Below, in pieces: positions 6,195 to 6,293 of a stretch of DNA of 6,293 bases. Origin of the DNA: Methanosphaera sp. SHI613 (GTDB taxonomy: Archaea > Methanobacteriota > Methanobacteria > Methanobacteriales > Methanobacteriaceae); NCBI GenBank assembly GCA_003266145.1, contig MVJJ01000055.1, positions 1-6,293 on the forward strand, written 5' to 3'. A program made the translations under genes and the position numbers. The first letter of the stretch is position 1. The number at the start of each line of letters is the position of its first letter. Below the pieces are notes generated by a model that worked only from the letters and a program-made list of their open reading frames with translations, made no database searches and was not told the DNA's origin.

Positions 6195-6293
6195 AAATAA
6201 GTATATGAATTCTAGACAACTTAAACTTTTCGATTTTGAAATGCCAAAACATAAAACTCCTTCATTATTTCAATTATCAAAAATTGAAAAAGT
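6169..6293 (+). CDS. N-terminus of a probable transposase (partial)
   Basis: An ORF starts with ATG at 6169 and stays open for 41 codons to the last base of the window, so at least the C-terminus is missing. The visible part contains MNSRQLKLFDFEMPKH (from residue 13) and LFQLSKIEKV at the end. The short aromatic 'LFDFE' segment followed by a helix starting around 'LSKIEKV' resembles the beginning of DDE transposases of the IS1182/IS5 type, where the catalytic residues come much later. None of the catalytic residues is in view, so the assignment rests on resemblance and on context: inverted repeats around and upstream of the start, and an accessory gene cluster next door. An alternative in-frame start is the ATG at 6205. 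Overlap of its first codons with the 14-bp inverted repeat suggests restrained expression. Confidence 0.45.
   Translation, partial: MKTENIYSINKYMNSRQLKLFDFEMPKHKTPSLFQLSKIEK

Noticed and set aside
6064..6252. 62-codon open frame on the - strand
   Set aside because: It spans the palindrome, the 14-bp hairpin and the first codons of the better-supported + strand ORF. Its product is low-complexity tyrosine/isoleucine/asparagine sequence.

Overview
The window is a very AT-rich piece of a surface-polysaccharide locus. It carries three large, intact glycosyltransferase genes in an accessory-looking setting, with what looks like the start of a transposase at the right edge and a gene fragment at the left edge. 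The combination of about 70% A+T, heavy use of ATA and AGA codons, oligo-T tracts without stems behind the genes, TATA-like boxes at archaeal spacing, and one AGGTG ribosome-binding site of the type seen in methanogens suggests a Methanobacteriales archaeon, perhaps Methanosphaera. This is an inference: no rRNA or tRNA gene or other marker is present, and a low-GC bacterium is not excluded.

Layout. Positions 1-114 are the C-terminal end of an unidentified + strand gene. It is followed by about 150 bases of T- and A-run terminator sequence, where it converges with the large - strand gene. Gene 1 (2902-269, - strand) is an 877-residue fusion of a GT2 (GT-A) glycosyltransferase to a TagF/TagB-like polyol-phosphate transferase (CDP-glycerol glycerophosphotransferase family, GT-B fold). 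A 110-base divergent promoter region separates it from gene 2 (3013-4059, + strand), a stand-alone GT2 enzyme. After a 150-base gap comes gene 3 (4210-5685, + strand), a different GT-A-type enzyme. Gene 3 has two copies of an 'FDxxxY...HYxxxGxxEGxxP'-like repeat before its catalytic domain. A T9 tract closes gene 3.

The 483 bases from 5686 to 6168 hold no intact gene. They contain a possible decayed glycosyltransferase start (5739-5924), an imperfect long inverted repeat, a possible insertion-sequence left end near 5959, a near-perfect 10+1+10 palindrome at 6064-6084 with an extra half-site 20 bases upstream, and a 14-bp-stem hairpin (6152-6194). The loop of that hairpin contains the start codon of an ORF that runs off the window (6169 onward) and resembles a transposase N-terminus.

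How the genes may work together (inference). The three enzymes would act at the cytoplasmic face of the membrane. Genes 2 and 3 would add sugars from nucleotide-sugar donors to a lipid-linked or polymer acceptor. Gene 1 could both glycosylate and add polyol-phosphate units, giving a teichoic-acid-like or phosphopolyol-decorated glycan. No flippase, polymerase, nucleotide-sugar synthesis or CDP-glycerol synthesis gene lies in the window.
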